64,000 bases of DNA, taken from the NCBI RefSeq assembly GCF_029626225.1, contig NZ_JARUBP010000001.1, forward strand, positions 3,658,001 through 3,722,000, given 5' to 3'. Shown here one piece after another: positions 48,251 to 56,989 of the stretch; position 1 is the stretch's first letter; every line of letters begins with the position of its first letter. The translations under genes were made by a program, and so were the position numbers. Source of the stretch: Asanoa sp. WMMD1127. GTDB lineage: Bacteria > Actinomycetota > Actinomycetes > Mycobacteriales > Micromonosporaceae. The notes below the pieces were generated by a model, which had not been told where the DNA came from, ran no database searches, and was given only the letters and a program-made list of their open reading frames with translations.

Positions 48251-49738
48251 GTGTCCGCTTCCTCCTCGACCGATGACGCCCGTCGCCGGGTCGCGCTGCT
48301 GACCCTGGGCTGCGCCCGCAACGAGGTCGACTCCGAGGAGCTGGCCGCCCGGTTGCACGGCGGTGGCTGGGACGTGACCACCGACGGCGAGGGCGCCGAC
48401 GTGGTCCTCGTCAACACGTGCGGTTTCGTCGAGAAGGCCAAGCACGACTCGATCCAGACGCTGCTCGCCGCCGCCGACACCGGCGCCAAGGTGGTCGCCG
48501 CCGGGTGCATGGCCGAGCGCTACGGCAAGGAGCTGGCCGACAGCCTGCCCGAGGCGCAGGCGGTGCTGGGCTTCGACGACTACCCCGACATCGCCGCCCG
48601 GCTCGACGCCGTCCTGGCCGGCGAGACGATCGACGCGCACGTGCCCCGGGACCGCCGCGAGCTGCTGCCGCTGACGCCCGTGGCCCGGCGCGCGGCCGCC
48701 GTGGTGCAGCCGGGGCACGGTCCGATCGTCGACGAGCACACCCCCGCCCACCTGCGCGGCGTGCTGCGGCGCCGGCTCGACCGTGGCCCGGTGGCCTCGC
48801 TCAAGCTGGCCAGCGGGTGCGACCGGCGGTGCACGTTCTGCGCGATTCCGGCGTTCCGGGGCGCGTTCGTCTCGCGTACGCCCGACGAACTGCTCGCCGA
48901 GGCCGAGTGGCTGGCCGGCACCGGGGTCCGCGAGCTGGTCCTGGTCAGCGAGAACTCGACCTCCTACGGCAAGGACCTCGGCGACCCGCGGGCGCTGGAG
49001 AAGCTGTTGCCGCAGCTCGCCGCCGTGCCGGGGATCGTCCGGGTGCGGGCGAGCTACCTGCAGCCGGCCGAGACCCGCCCCGGCCTGGTCGAGGCGATCG
49101 CGACGACGCCCGGTGTGGCGCCCTACTTCGACCTGTCGTTCCAGCACTCCAGCGAGCCGGTGCTGCGCAGGATGCGGCGCTTCGGCTCGACCGCGCGCTT
49201 CCTGGAGCTGCTGGCGTCGGCCCGTTCCCTGACGCCGTCGTTGGGCGCGCGCTCGAACTTCATCGTCGGCTTCCCCGGCGAGACCCGCGGCGACTTCGAC
49301 GAGCTGGTCCGGTTCCTGACCGAGGCCCGGCTCGACGCGATCGGCGTCTTCGACTACAGCGACGAGGACGGCACCGAGGCGGCCGGCTTCGCCGACAAGG
49401 TCAAGACCGCCACGATCAAGCGGCGGTACGACAAGCTCAGCGCGCTGGCCGACGAGCTCTGCTCGCAGCGGGCCGAGGAGCGGGTCGGCGGTTTCGTCGA
49501 CGTGCTGGTCGACACCGTCGCCGACGGGGTGGTGGAAGGCCGCGGCGAGCACCAGGCGCCCGAGGTCGACGGCTCGACCACCCTGGTGGCGCCGGCCGAC
49601 GGCTCGGTCGACCTGGCCGCGCTCGTCCCCGGTGACCTGGTCCGGGCCCGCGTCACCGCCTCGGAAGGCGTCGACCTGGTCGCGGTGCCGGTCGAGATGA
49701 TCAGCGCCGCGCGTCCGCTTGCGGCGGTCGCCCGGTGA
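48251..49738 (+). CDS. rimO: Ribosomal protein S12 methylthiotransferase RimO
   Basis: RimO adds a methylthio group to a conserved Asp of S12 by radical SAM chemistry. The 495-residue protein has the N-terminal UPF0004 domain with [11 protein letters not shown] and [10 protein letters not shown], the radical SAM cluster CDRRCTFC (Cys190, 194, 197), and a C-terminal TRAM domain. The central insert and GC-rich linkers are typical for actinobacteria. Its stop overlaps the pgsA GTG. Confidence 0.95.
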   Translation: MSASSSTDDARRRVALLTLGCARNEVDSEELAARLHGGGWDVTTDGEGADVVLVNTCGFVEKAKHDSIQTLLAAADTGAKVVAAGCMAERYGKELADSLPEAQAVLGFDDYPDIAARLDAVLAGETIDAHVPRDRRELLPLTPVARRAAAVVQPGHGPIVDEHTPAHLRGVLRRRLDRGPVASLKLASGCDRRCTFCAIPAFRGAFVSRTPDELLAEAEWLAGTGVRELVLVSENSTSYGKDLGDPRALEKLLPQLAAVPGIVRVRASYLQPAETRPGLVEAIATTPGVAPYFDLSFQHSSEPVLRRMRRFGSTARFLELLASARSLTPSLGARSNFIVGFPGETRGDFDELVRFLTEARLDAIGVFDYSDEDGTEAAGFADKVKTATIKRRYDKLSALADELCSQRAEERVGGFVDVLVDTVADGVVEGRGEHQAPEVDGSTTLVAPADGSVDLAALVPGDLVRARVTASEGVDLVAVPVEMISAARPLAAVAR

Positions 49739-50382
49739 CCGGGGCCTCCGACCCCGCACCGACCGTCGCCCCTGTCCTGAACGCCGCCAACGGCCTCACC
49801 GCGCTGCGCCTGCTGCTGGTGCCGGTGTTCGTCGTGCTGACCGTCACGTCGCAGCTCGAACACGCCGGTTGGCGGATCGCCGCGTGCCTCACGTTCGCGT
49901 TCGCCTCCGCCACCGACCTGGTCGACGGCTGGATCGCCCGCCGCTACGCGCTGGTGACCCCGTTCGGCAAGGTCGCCGACCCGATCGCCGACAAGGCGCT
50001 GACGGGATCGGCGCTGGTGCTGCTGTCGTGGTACGACGCGCTGCCGTGGTGGGTCACGGTGGTGATCCTGGCCCGCGAGTGGGGCATCACCCTGATGCGC
50101 TTCTGGGTGATCCGCTACGGCGTGATCGCCGCGAGTCGCGGCGGCAAGCTGAAGACGGCCCTGCAGATCGTCGCGATCGCCTGGTACCTCTGGCCCGTCC
50201 CGTCCTTCCTGGAACCGGTCGGCTTCTGGATCATGACGGCGGCCGTGGTGGTGACGGTCGTGACGGGCCTCGACTACGTCCTCCAGGCGATCCGCCTGCG
50301 CCGCGGCGCAGGCCGTCCCGCGACGACCGACCCGGTCACGTCGCCGGACTCCCCGGCCGACTCCGCCGGCACGACCGCCTGA
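49735..50382 (+). CDS. pgsA: CDP-diacylglycerol-glycerol-3-phosphate 3-phosphatidyltransferase PgsA
   Basis: PgsA makes phosphatidylglycerol phosphate, the precursor of PG and cardiolipin. The 215-residue membrane enzyme has the CDP-alcohol phosphotransferase motif [20 protein letters not shown] and its final acidic residues (Asp64, Asp82, Asp86) in the normal pattern. It is coupled to rimO. The C-terminal Ala/Asp/Thr-rich tail ends inside a 39-bp tandem duplication. Confidence 0.94.
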   Translation: MTGASDPAPTVAPVLNAANGLTALRLLLVPVFVVLTVTSQLEHAGWRIAACLTFAFASATDLVDGWIARRYALVTPFGKVADPIADKALTGSALVLLSWYDALPWWVTVVILAREWGITLMRFWVIRYGVIAASRGGKLKTALQIVAIAWYLWPVPSFLEPVGFWIMTAAVVVTVVTGLDYVLQAIRLRRGAGRPATTDPVTSPDSPADSAGTTA

Positions 50383-50433
50383 AACCCACCGCCGGCCGAC
50401 TCCGCCGGCACGATCGCCAGAAACCCACCCGCC
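50355..50433 (+). repeat. 39-bp tandem duplication spanning the pgsA stop codon
   Basis: Two copies of a 39-bp unit start at 50355 and 50394 (GGCCGACTCCGCCGGCACGA at each start) and differ at a few positions. The first copy contains the last codons and stop of pgsA; the second lies beyond it. Confidence 0.7.
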
Positions 50434-50487
50434 GGCGGCAACCGCACCGACTCACCCTGGCCGGCGACTTCGCTGCGCCCGGACGCG

Positions 50488-50505
50488 CGCGCCGCAAGCG
50501 GCGCG
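50488..50505. terminator. GC-rich hairpin downstream of pgsA
   Basis: CGCGCCGC (50488-50495) and GCGGCGCG (50498-50505) form a perfect 8-bp stem about 105 nt after pgsA. No T-run follows. Confidence 0.35.
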
Positions 50506-50523
50506 TGGTGTCTCGCGTAGCGG

Positions 50524-50591
50524 CTTTGCTCTGCAGCCAAATACGCAACGGGTCCGGCCAAGGGTGTTGCGTATATGGCTGCAGAGCAAAG
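50524..50591. repeat. 26-bp-arm inverted repeat between pgsA and cinA
   Basis: Arms at 50524-50549 and 50566-50591 match over 25 of 26 positions around a 16-nt loop. The arm contains CTCTGCAGCCA and ATACGCAAC. It lies 70 nt upstream of the cinA start and is more AT-rich than its surroundings. It could be a mobile palindromic repeat or a transcript-end structure. Confidence 0.75.
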
Positions 50592-50649
50592 CGTCGCGCG
50601 AACAGGGTGGCAGCGTGGCGGGTGCGGGGTTGAGCGGGCCGCGCGGGGG

Positions 50650-50655
50650 CACAAT
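50650..50655 (+). promoter_or_regulatory. -10 element CACAAT for cinA (leaderless)
   Basis: CACAAT ends 6 nt before the GTG at 50662. The same hexamer and spacing precede the gene at 10314. Confidence 0.4.
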
Positions 50656-50661
50656 CACCGG

Positions 50662-51192
50662 GTGACAAAGCCGATTTCGCCCGAACCGAGTCAGGCCGCG
50701 CCGGCCGTACACATGTTGGTCGAACGGGGTGAGACCCTGGCCGTCGCCGAGTCGCTGACCGGGGGACTGCTGGCCGCGACGATCGTCGAGGTCGCCGGGG
50801 TCAGCGCCGTGTTCCGGGGCGGCCTCGTCGTCTACGCGACCGACCTCAAGGCCAGCCTCGCCGGCGTCCCGGAGCCGCTGCTCGCCAGCCAGGGGCCGGT
50901 CGACCCCGACGTCGCCCTGGCCCTGGCCGAGGGGACGCGGCGGGCCTGCCGGGCCGACTGGGCGATCGCCACGACCGGCGTCGCCGGGCCGGAGCCGCAG
51001 GACGACAAGCCGGTCGGGCTGGTCTACGTCGCCGTGGCGGGGCCGGGCGGGCGCCGGGTCGACGAGCTGCGGCTCGACGGGGGCCGGGCGGCCGTCCGCG
51101 CCGGCGCTGTTTCCCACGCCCTGGAACTGCTGGCCGAGCTGCTGCGTTCGCCTGCGGCGAACAATTCGCGCTCCGAGCGGGCGGGTGTCTAG
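50662..51192 (+). CDS. cinA: CinA-type nicotinamide-nucleotide amidohydrolase (C-terminal domain protein)
   Basis: This 176-residue protein is the stand-alone CinA C-terminal (PncC) domain, which deamidates nicotinamide mononucleotide in the pyridine-nucleotide cycle. It has AESLTGGLLAATI near 30-42, GGLVVYATDLKASL and TTGVAGPEPQDDKPVGLVYV. The GTG at 50662 is supported by the CACAAT element and family length. Its 3' end carries a ClgR-type palindrome. Confidence 0.88.
   Translation: MTKPISPEPSQAAPAVHMLVERGETLAVAESLTGGLLAATIVEVAGVSAVFRGGLVVYATDLKASLAGVPEPLLASQGPVDPDVALALAEGTRRACRADWAIATTGVAGPEPQDDKPVGLVYVAVAGPGGRRVDELRLDGGRAAVRAGAVSHALELLAELLRSPAANNSRSERAGV
51146..51162. promoter_or_regulatory. 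ClgR-type box GTTCGC-N5-GCGAAC
   Basis: GTTCGCCTGCGGCGAAC is a perfect 6+5+6 palindrome in the last codons of cinA, 174 bp before the clgR start. Known ClgR sites in actinobacteria share the CGC-N5-GCG core. Autoregulation of clgR is the likely use. Confidence 0.65.
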
Positions 51193-51336
51193 GCGAGTCG
51201 GGGACAAAACGGACTTCTGACGCTCCTGGGACCTCCGGTCGCCCGGCGGGGCAGGATGTCGGTGAAGCGGAGAACGGGTACGGTTGCGGGAAGCCCTCGG
51301 CGGAGGTCGGCGGCGACGGCGGAGGGGGAGGTGCGA

Positions 51337-51867
51337 ATGGTCCTGCTACGTCGGGTGATCGGCGACGCATTGCGCGCACGGCGACAGGGGCAGCATCGGA
51401 CCCTGCGCGAGGTCTCCACGGCCGCCAACGTGAGCCTGGGCTACCTCTCCGAGATCGAGCGGGGGCAGAAAGAGGCCTCCAGCGAGCTGCTCTCGTCCAT
51501 CTGTGACGCCCTCGACACCCAGCTGTCCCAGTTGCTCCGCGAAGCCAGCGACACGCTGGCGCTGGCCGAGCAGATGGAGGGCGTGCTGGTCGGCGTCGGC
51601 GACGACGAGACGCCGCCCGAGCTCGAGCCCGCTCGCGTCGAGCCGACCACGCCGGTGCTCGATCCGGCGCAGGCCCCGGAGCCCGCAGCCGCCCCGGCGG
51701 CCGCGCTGGCCACCCGGTCGACGCGCAACCAGGCCCCGGTGCGCCAGGTGGCGACCGACGGCAAGGTGTCGGTCTCGGTGCACCAGACCTCGCCGCTCAA
51801 GGCCACCCTGCGGGCCAAGCGCAACGCCGGCGGTCAGCGCGACCGCGACGTCGTCTTCGCCGCCTGA
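51337..51867 (+). CDS. clgR: ClgR-type XRE-family stress regulator
   Basis: The 176-residue protein has an N-terminal helix-turn-helix (about 10-70; [29 protein letters not shown]) nearly identical to ClgR, which activates Clp protease genes and, in mycobacteria, the psp genes. A disordered Ala/Pro middle and a C-terminal [22 protein letters not shown] tail follow. The ATG at 51337 comes after GGAGGGGGAGG. It precedes pspA by 129 nt. Confidence 0.9.
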   Translation: MVLLRRVIGDALRARRQGQHRTLREVSTAANVSLGYLSEIERGQKEASSELLSSICDALDTQLSQLLREASDTLALAEQMEGVLVGVGDDETPPELEPARVEPTTPVLDPAQAPEPAAAPAAALATRSTRNQAPVRQVATDGKVSVSVHQTSPLKATLRAKRNAGGQRDRDVVFAA

Positions 51868-51996
51868 GCTTCAGATAGCCGCCGATTCCTACCGCGCGTA
51901 CTGTGATCAATAGCTGCCAAGGCAGTGACCGGCTGGCGCGCGCCTGAGACTATGGAGCGACGGCCATAGGCACGGACACGAGGGGATACCGCGGAC

Positions 51997-52899
51997 ATGG
52001 CGAACCCGTTCGTCAAGGGGTGGCGTTACATGATGGCGCTCTTCGGCGCCAAGATCGACGAGTACGCCGACCCGAAGGTGCAGATCCAGCAGGCGGTCGA
52101 AGACGCCCAGCGGCAGCACCAGGCGCTCGTGCAGCAGGCGGCCGCCGTGATCGGCAATCAGCGCCAGCTCGAGATGAAGCTGTCCCGCCAGATGTCCGAG
52201 GTCGAGAAGCTCGGCTCGATGGCGCGGCAGTCGCTGGTGCTGGCCGACAAGGCCCGGGCGGAGGGCAACGAGTCCGAGGCGGGTAAGTACGAGCAGACCG
52301 CCCAGCAGCTCGCCTCCCAGCTGGTCTCGGCCGAGCAGGGCATGGAAGACCTCAAGAGCCTGCACGACCAGGCGATCAACGCCGCCGGGCAGGCCCGCAA
52401 GGCCGTCGAGAACAACCAGATGATCCTCCAGCAGAAGCTCGCCGAGCGCACCAAGCTGCTCAGCCAGCTCGAGCAGGCCCGCATGCAGGAGACGGTCGCC
52501 CGCTCGCTGGAGTCGATGTCGTCGCTGACCGCGGCACCGGGCAACACGCCGTCGTTCGACGAGGTCCGCGAGCGCATCGAGCGGCGCTACGCCAACGCGA
52601 TGGGCCGCGCCGAGCTGGCCTCCAACTCGGTCGAGGGCCGGATGCTCGAGGTCCAGCGGTCGAGCCTCGACATGGCCGGCGCCAGCCGGCTCGAGCAGAT
52701 CCGGGCCAGCATGGCCGGCGAGAAGCTGGGCAGCGGGGCCGAGCGCCCGGCCGTCGAGGCGCCCGCCGAGGCCCAGCAGGGCAACGGCGAGCAGCAGAAG
52801 GAGCCGGAGGCCGACGTCGCCGGCATAGCGCGCCTCGACGAGCTGCGCGCCAGCATGTCCAAGGACAAGAACCCCGGCGGATCGAGCGCCGCCGGCTGA
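51997..52899 (+). CDS. pspA: Phage shock protein A (PspA/IM30 family)
   Basis: PspA is a peripheral membrane protein that protects damaged inner membranes. The 300-residue product is mostly coiled coil (about 25-215) with [27 protein letters not shown] and [13 protein letters not shown] at its start, then a disordered tail with a second small [11 protein letters not shown] motif. A ribosome-binding GAGGGGA precedes the ATG. It is flanked by clgR and a pspM-like gene, as in mycobacteria. Confidence 0.94.
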   Translation: MANPFVKGWRYMMALFGAKIDEYADPKVQIQQAVEDAQRQHQALVQQAAAVIGNQRQLEMKLSRQMSEVEKLGSMARQSLVLADKARAEGNESEAGKYEQTAQQLASQLVSAEQGMEDLKSLHDQAINAAGQARKAVENNQMILQQKLAERTKLLSQLEQARMQETVARSLESMSSLTAAPGNTPSFDEVRERIERRYANAMGRAELASNSVEGRMLEVQRSSLDMAGASRLEQIRASMAGEKLGSGAERPAVEAPAEAQQGNGEQQKEPEADVAGIARLDELRASMSKDKNPGGSSAAG

Positions 52900-52914
52900 C
52901 GCGAGGGGGCACAC

Positions 52915-53700
52915 GTGGCCGACGAGCGGGCCCGTTACTTCCGGCGACTGCGCCGGCTACGCCGCTCCGCCCGCCGCTGGAGTGTGGTGGGCGCGGGTTT
53001 CGCGGGCGCGGCCGCCGTGCTGACCCCATACGCCGGCCTGGGCCTGCCCGACGCCGCCTGGGCCGCCGCCGCGGGCGGCTCGCTGGTCCTGGCGGGTTGG
53101 CGCTGGGCCGATTTGCGCCGCGTCGCCGCGATCCCGGCCCCGCCACCGCAGGACCCGGCCATCGCCGCGGAACGCACCCGGGCGAAGCTGCTGGCCGCGC
53201 TCGAGTCGGCGCCCGGCGGCCGGTCGGCGTTGGCCGAGGTGCGCCGCCAGCGTGGCCGCTTCGCCCTGCGGGGCAGCACCGCCGCGGCCGGCTGGGACCG
53301 CCTCGACCGCGCGTCGGGGACCCTCGCCACCCTGGCGCCCCGCCTGACCGGCATGGGCGGCAGCGCGGCCCTGGAGGCCGCGGTGGCCGAGGAACAGCTA
53401 CGCGACCTGGCCCACCGGGTGGCCGGCGTCGAGAAGGCGATGCGGCTGGCCCCGCCGGACGCCAAGCCGGGCCTGACCGAAGCCCACCGCGACCTGACCG
53501 AGCAGCTCGACGAGGGCGTCACGGCCTACGAGCGCCTGGTCGCGGCCGCCGCCTCCTACGTGGCTGAGGACGGCCGCCTCAGCGGCGCCCACCCGTCGGT
53601 CTCCCGCCTCACCGAGGCCAGCGACCTCCTGCGGGGCGTCGCCTCCGGCCTCGCCGAAGTCCGCGCCACCACCCCCGACCCGATCCGCGCCGCCTACTGA
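52915..53700 (+). CDS. PspM-like membrane protein
   Basis: The 261-residue protein has a basic N-terminus, two adjacent hydrophobic helices (about 22-40 and 45-62) and a long helical cytoplasmic region. It follows pspA by 15 nt after GAGGGGG. The position and two-helix layout match mycobacterial PspM, a PspA partner at the membrane; sequence similarity was not tested. It is probably part of the envelope-stress operon. Confidence 0.7.
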   Translation: MADERARYFRRLRRLRRSARRWSVVGAGFAGAAAVLTPYAGLGLPDAAWAAAAGGSLVLAGWRWADLRRVAAIPAPPPQDPAIAAERTRAKLLAALESAPGGRSALAEVRRQRGRFALRGSTAAAGWDRLDRASGTLATLAPRLTGMGGSAALEAAVAEEQLRDLAHRVAGVEKAMRLAPPDAKPGLTEAHRDLTEQLDEGVTAYERLVAAAASYVAEDGRLSGAHPSVSRLTEASDLLRGVASGLAEVRATTPDPIRAAY

Positions 53701-53757
53701 TCTCGCCGCACTAAGGGCGGCGATGATCTTGCGATCACGGATACCGCCCCGGAGGGG

Positions 53758-53908
53758 ACGCCGCCCCTCGCGGACGCCGAGCCCCGCGGGCGCTGAGCCT
53801 CGCGGACGCCGCCCCTCGCGGCCGCCGAGCCTCGCGGATGCCGCCATCGCGGACGCCGAGCCTCGCGGATGCCGCCCTCGCGGACGCCGGCCCCCGCGGA
53901 CCCGCCGG
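53758..53908. repeat. 15-16 bp tandem array between pspM-like and nei genes
   Basis: About nine units of the form GAGCCTCGCGGACGCC, with small variants and slippage, fill the space between the two convergent genes. The whole convergent gap (53701-53951) contains no gene. The units also read as short Arg/Ala/Gly peptides in several frames, which are not considered genes. Confidence 0.75.
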
Positions 53909-53951
53909 CGCGCGGGAGCGTGCGGTCGTGCCCACCGCGGACGCGCGCAGA

Positions 53952-54749
53952 TCAAAGATCGTCAGGTTTGGGTTGGCAGTAGGGGCACCAGTAGGTGACT
54001 CGCTCGCCCAGTTCGGCTTTCTGGATCGCGGTGGCGCAGCGGCGGCAGGGTTGGGCGCGGCGGCCGTAGACGTAGTTGGCTTCGCTCTTGCGCAGTGAGC
54101 CCGTGGTGGTCTGCAGCCAGCGCCCGCGGTTGTTGGCCAGCAGGCGTTGGGCGAGGGAGACCAGGCCGGGCAGGTCGGGCACGGCGCGCACCGGGGTCCA
54201 TGGCCAGATGCCGCGCAGGAACAGCGCCTCGCACTTGTAGAGGTTGCCGATCCCGGCCAGGTTGCGCTGGTCGAGCAGGGCCTCGGCGATCGCGAGGTCC
54301 GGGTGGGCCGAGATCCGGCGCACGGCCTCGGCCGCGTCCCAGTCGGGGCCGAGCAGGTCGGGGCCGAGGTGGCCGACGAGCTCCGACTCGCGGGCGGTGG
54401 GCACGAGTGACAGGTCGTGCAGGTGATAACCGACGGCGACCGCGTCGGCCGTGCGCAGGACCACGCGGATCAGGTGGGCGGGCTTGGCGGCCCAGCGCTC
54501 ACCCGGCGCGTACGCCCGCCAGGCCCCGTCCATCCGCAGGTGGGAGTGCAGCGTGCGGTCGGTGCCGGCCGGGTCGCGCAGGCGCAGCAGCAGGTGCTTG
54601 CCGCGCGCCGTCGACTCCAGGACCCGCCAGCCGGTCAGCTTGGTGGTCGCCAGCCGGGGCACCCGGAAGTCCGACGCGGTCAGCTCACCGCCGCCGATCG
54701 CGCGCTGGAGCGTGCGGGCGGTGTTCCAGACGGTGTCACCTTCGGGCAC
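53952..54749 (-). CDS. nei: Endonuclease VIII-type DNA glycosylase
   Basis: This bifunctional glycosylase/AP lyase removes oxidised bases. The 265-residue protein begins MPEGDTVWNTA with the catalytic Pro2-Glu3 pair, has the H2TH region around LLDQRNLAGIGNLYKCEALF and a C-terminal zinc finger (CRRCATAIQ followed by WCPYC). Lysine in STARGKHLLLRL is conserved. It matches the actinobacterial Nei branch, which lies beside lhr in mycobacteria; lhr is also in this window. Confidence 0.93.
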   Translation of the reverse strand: MPEGDTVWNTARTLQRAIGGGELTASDFRVPRLATTKLTGWRVLESTARGKHLLLRLRDPAGTDRTLHSHLRMDGAWRAYAPGERWAAKPAHLIRVVLRTADAVAVGYHLHDLSLVPTARESELVGHLGPDLLGPDWDAAEAVRRISAHPDLAIAEALLDQRNLAGIGNLYKCEALFLRGIWPWTPVRAVPDLPGLVSLAQRLLANNRGRWLQTTTGSLRKSEANYVYGRRAQPCRRCATAIQKAELGERVTYWCPYCQPKPDDL

Positions 54750-54752
54750 GCA

Positions 54753-55544
54753 TCAATCCTGCCCCACGGGGCCGACGGTAATCCGCACCATGTCGCCGGG
54801 GCGCACGCCCAGGGCGACGTCGGCGGGCGCGCCGTTGGCCGCCACCGCCACCCGGCCGGCCGAGTCGATCAACAACACCAGGCCGCCGGGCGGGGCGTCG
54901 GCGAACGTCTCGCCGACCCGCCCGGGCTCGTCCGCGATCGTGACCGCGCTGCCCCGGGGCGCCGGGAGGGCGGTGGCGGCGAGCTGGACGTTGCCGAAGC
55001 GGTCCACCGAGAGCACCTGGGCCGCCAGCCAGCCCTCGCCGGCCTCCACGGACGGCTCCGGCAGGCGGACCAGCTCGGCCGGGTCGATGGCCGGGCCGGC
55101 GTCGGCCAGCGGCGCGCCGTCGACGAGCTGGGCGGCGGCCGGCGCGAAGATGTCGCGGCCGTGGAACGTGCGGGTGACCGTCGGGGCCCGCCATGCCGGG
55201 TTGCGCAGCTCGACCGCCTCCGCGATGCCGCCCAGCGCCTCGGCCGCACCGATCAGCAGGCCGTTGTCGGGCCCGACGAGCAACCCACCGGGGGCGCGCA
55301 GCGCGATCGGCCGCCGGGCGGTGCCGACACCGGGATCCACCACCGCAAGGTGTACGGCGGTCGGCAGGTCACCGACGGTCTGCGCGAGCACCACCGCACC
55401 CCGGGCGACGTCGCCCGGCGGCACCTCGTGCGTGATGTCGATGACCCGGGCGGCCGGGGCGATCCGGGCGATCGCCCCGTGACAGGCGGCGACGAAACCG
55501 TCGAGGCGGCCGTAGTCGGTGGTGAAGCTGATCCACATGGTCAC
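54753..55544 (-). CDS. SAM hydroxide adenosyltransferase (DUF62)
   Basis: This enzyme hydrolyses S-adenosylmethionine to adenosine and methionine. The 263-residue protein has the family motifs ISFTTDYGRLDGFV, VHLAVVDPGVGT, GLLVGPDNGLL and FHGRDIFAPAAA, and the C-terminal barrel with VLSVDRFGNVQL. The GTG at 55544 overlaps the GNAT stop, with an ATG two codons later. It is related to fluorinase but lacks evidence of halide specificity. Confidence 0.9.
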   Translation of the reverse strand: MTMWISFTTDYGRLDGFVAACHGAIARIAPAARVIDITHEVPPGDVARGAVVLAQTVGDLPTAVHLAVVDPGVGTARRPIALRAPGGLLVGPDNGLLIGAAEALGGIAEAVELRNPAWRAPTVTRTFHGRDIFAPAAAQLVDGAPLADAGPAIDPAELVRLPEPSVEAGEGWLAAQVLSVDRFGNVQLAATALPAPRGSAVTIADEPGRVGETFADAPPGGLVLLIDSAGRVAVAANGAPADVALGVRPGDMVRITVGPVGQD

Positions 55545-56047
55545 TGGCTTTCGACGGTCAGCTCGAGGCGCAACTCGTCGTGGACCGGGATGCCGTTTTC
55601 GCCGACGGTCGGAATGCGCGGCTTCATCAGCCGGGCCCGGTCGGCGGCCCCGGGGTCGACGCCGACGATGCGCATCCCGCGCCGCTGGTAGAAGTGCAGG
55701 GCGCGCAGGTTGTCGTTGGTGGTGACCAGCCAGACCCGGCTCGAACCGGCGGACCGGGCCTCGGCCACGACGGCGTTGAGCAGCGCGGTGCCGACACCGG
55801 TGCCGGTCGCCGCCGCGGCGATGCTGACCACCTCGAGGGCGTCGCCGTCGACCCGCCAGGACAGGGCGCCGGCGAGCTTGCCGTCCGGGCCGGTGGCGAT
55901 CAGCGCGGGCAACGTCCGCAGATCGATCGCCTCGTCGTGGACGACCACGATCGGGCCGCCCCAGTTCTGTTCGTGGAAGGTGTCCAGCGCCTCGCGGTCG
56001 TCGCCGCCGAAGGACTGGCGGATCTGCCAGCCGGTCGAGGGATCCAT
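55541..56047 (-). CDS. GNAT family N-acetyltransferase
   Basis: The 168-residue protein has a standard GNAT core with TGTGVGTALLNAVVAEAR near 81-98 and NDNLRALHFYQRRGMR near 111-126, followed by a C-terminal strand. It is coupled to the SAM adenosyltransferase gene downstream. Its start codon lies only 18 bp from that of the divergent LLM gene. Substrate unknown. Confidence 0.88.
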   Translation of the reverse strand: MDPSTGWQIRQSFGGDDREALDTFHEQNWGGPIVVVHDEAIDLRTLPALIATGPDGKLAGALSWRVDGDALEVVSIAAAATGTGVGTALLNAVVAEARSAGSSRVWLVTTNDNLRALHFYQRRGMRIVGVDPGAADRARLMKPRIPTVGENGIPVHDELRLELTVESQ

Positions 56048-56052
56048 CGGGC

Positions 56053-56058
56053 TAGGTT
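56053..56058 (+). promoter_or_regulatory. -10 element TAGGTT for the LLM gene (leaderless)
   Basis: TAGGTT ends 7 nt before the ATG at 56066. Both this and the divergent GNAT promoter must fit in 18 bp between the start codons. Confidence 0.5.
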
Positions 56059-56065
56059 GGCACAC

Positions 56066-56989
56066 ATGCGTTTGTGCATCTTCACCGAACCCCAACTCGG
56101 TGCCAGCTACGCCGACCAGGTCAAGGCCGCGCGGACCACTGAGGAAGCCGGCTTCGACGGGTACTTCCGTTCGGACCACTACCTGACCATGGGCGGCGAC
56201 GGGCTGCCCGGGCCCACCGACTCCTGGGTCACGCTGGCCGGCCTGGCCCTGGAGACCTCCCGCGTGCGGCTTGGCACGCTGGTCACCTCGGCCACGTTCC
56301 GCCACCCCGGCCCGCTGGCCATCAGCGTCGCGCAGGTCGACGAGATGAGCGGCGGCCGGATCGAGCTCGGCCTCGGGGCCGGCTGGTACGAGGCCGAGCA
56401 CCAGGCCTACGCGATCCCGTTCCCGCCGGTGCGCGAGCGGTTCGACCGGCTCACCGAGCAGCTCGAGATCATCACCGGGCTGTGGGCCGTGCCGACCGGT
56501 GAGCGGTTCAACTACGAAGGAAAGCACTACGACGTCGTCGACTCGCCCGGCCTGCCGAAGCCGGTGCAGTCGCCGCGGCCGCCGATCATCATGGGCGGCG
56601 CCGGCCCGAAGCGCACACCGGCGCTGGCGGCCCGGTTCGCCGACGAGTTCAACGTGCCGTTCCGCTCGGCGGCCGAGGTGTCCCGCATTTACCGCCTGGT
56701 CGACGACGCGTGCGTGCTGGCCGGCCGCACCGACCTGCCGACGAAGTCGGCCGCCATCACCGTCGTGAGTGGACGGACCGACGCCGAGGTGCGGCGGCGC
56801 TGGGGCGGCGAGGTGCTGGACACCGACTCCGGCGACGGCGCCGTCATCGGCACGCCGGACAAGATCGTCAACGACCTGGGCGCGTACGTGGAGGCCGGCG
56901 CGACGCGGTTGTTCCTGCAGCTGCGCGACCTGCGTGACATCGACCTGATCGAGCTGATCGCGGCGGAGATCGCGCCTCAGCTGACCTGA
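56066..56989 (+). CDS. LLM class F420-dependent oxidoreductase
   Basis: The 307-residue protein has the luciferase-like monooxygenase TIM barrel (SYADQVKAARTTEEAGFDGYF, GTLVTSATFRHPGPLAISVAQVDEMSGGRIELGLGAGW) of the F420-dependent branch common in actinobacteria. Such enzymes reduce or oxidise varied substrates with F420. Neighbours do not reveal the substrate. Its 3' end overlaps the convergent membrane protein gene by 13 nt. Confidence 0.9.
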   Translation: MRLCIFTEPQLGASYADQVKAARTTEEAGFDGYFRSDHYLTMGGDGLPGPTDSWVTLAGLALETSRVRLGTLVTSATFRHPGPLAISVAQVDEMSGGRIELGLGAGWYEAEHQAYAIPFPPVRERFDRLTEQLEIITGLWAVPTGERFNYEGKHYDVVDSPGLPKPVQSPRPPIIMGGAGPKRTPALAARFADEFNVPFRSAAEVSRIYRLVDDACVLAGRTDLPTKSAAITVVSGRTDAEVRRRWGGEVLDTDSGDGAVIGTPDKIVNDLGAYVEAGATRLFLQLRDLRDIDLIELIAAEIAPQLT

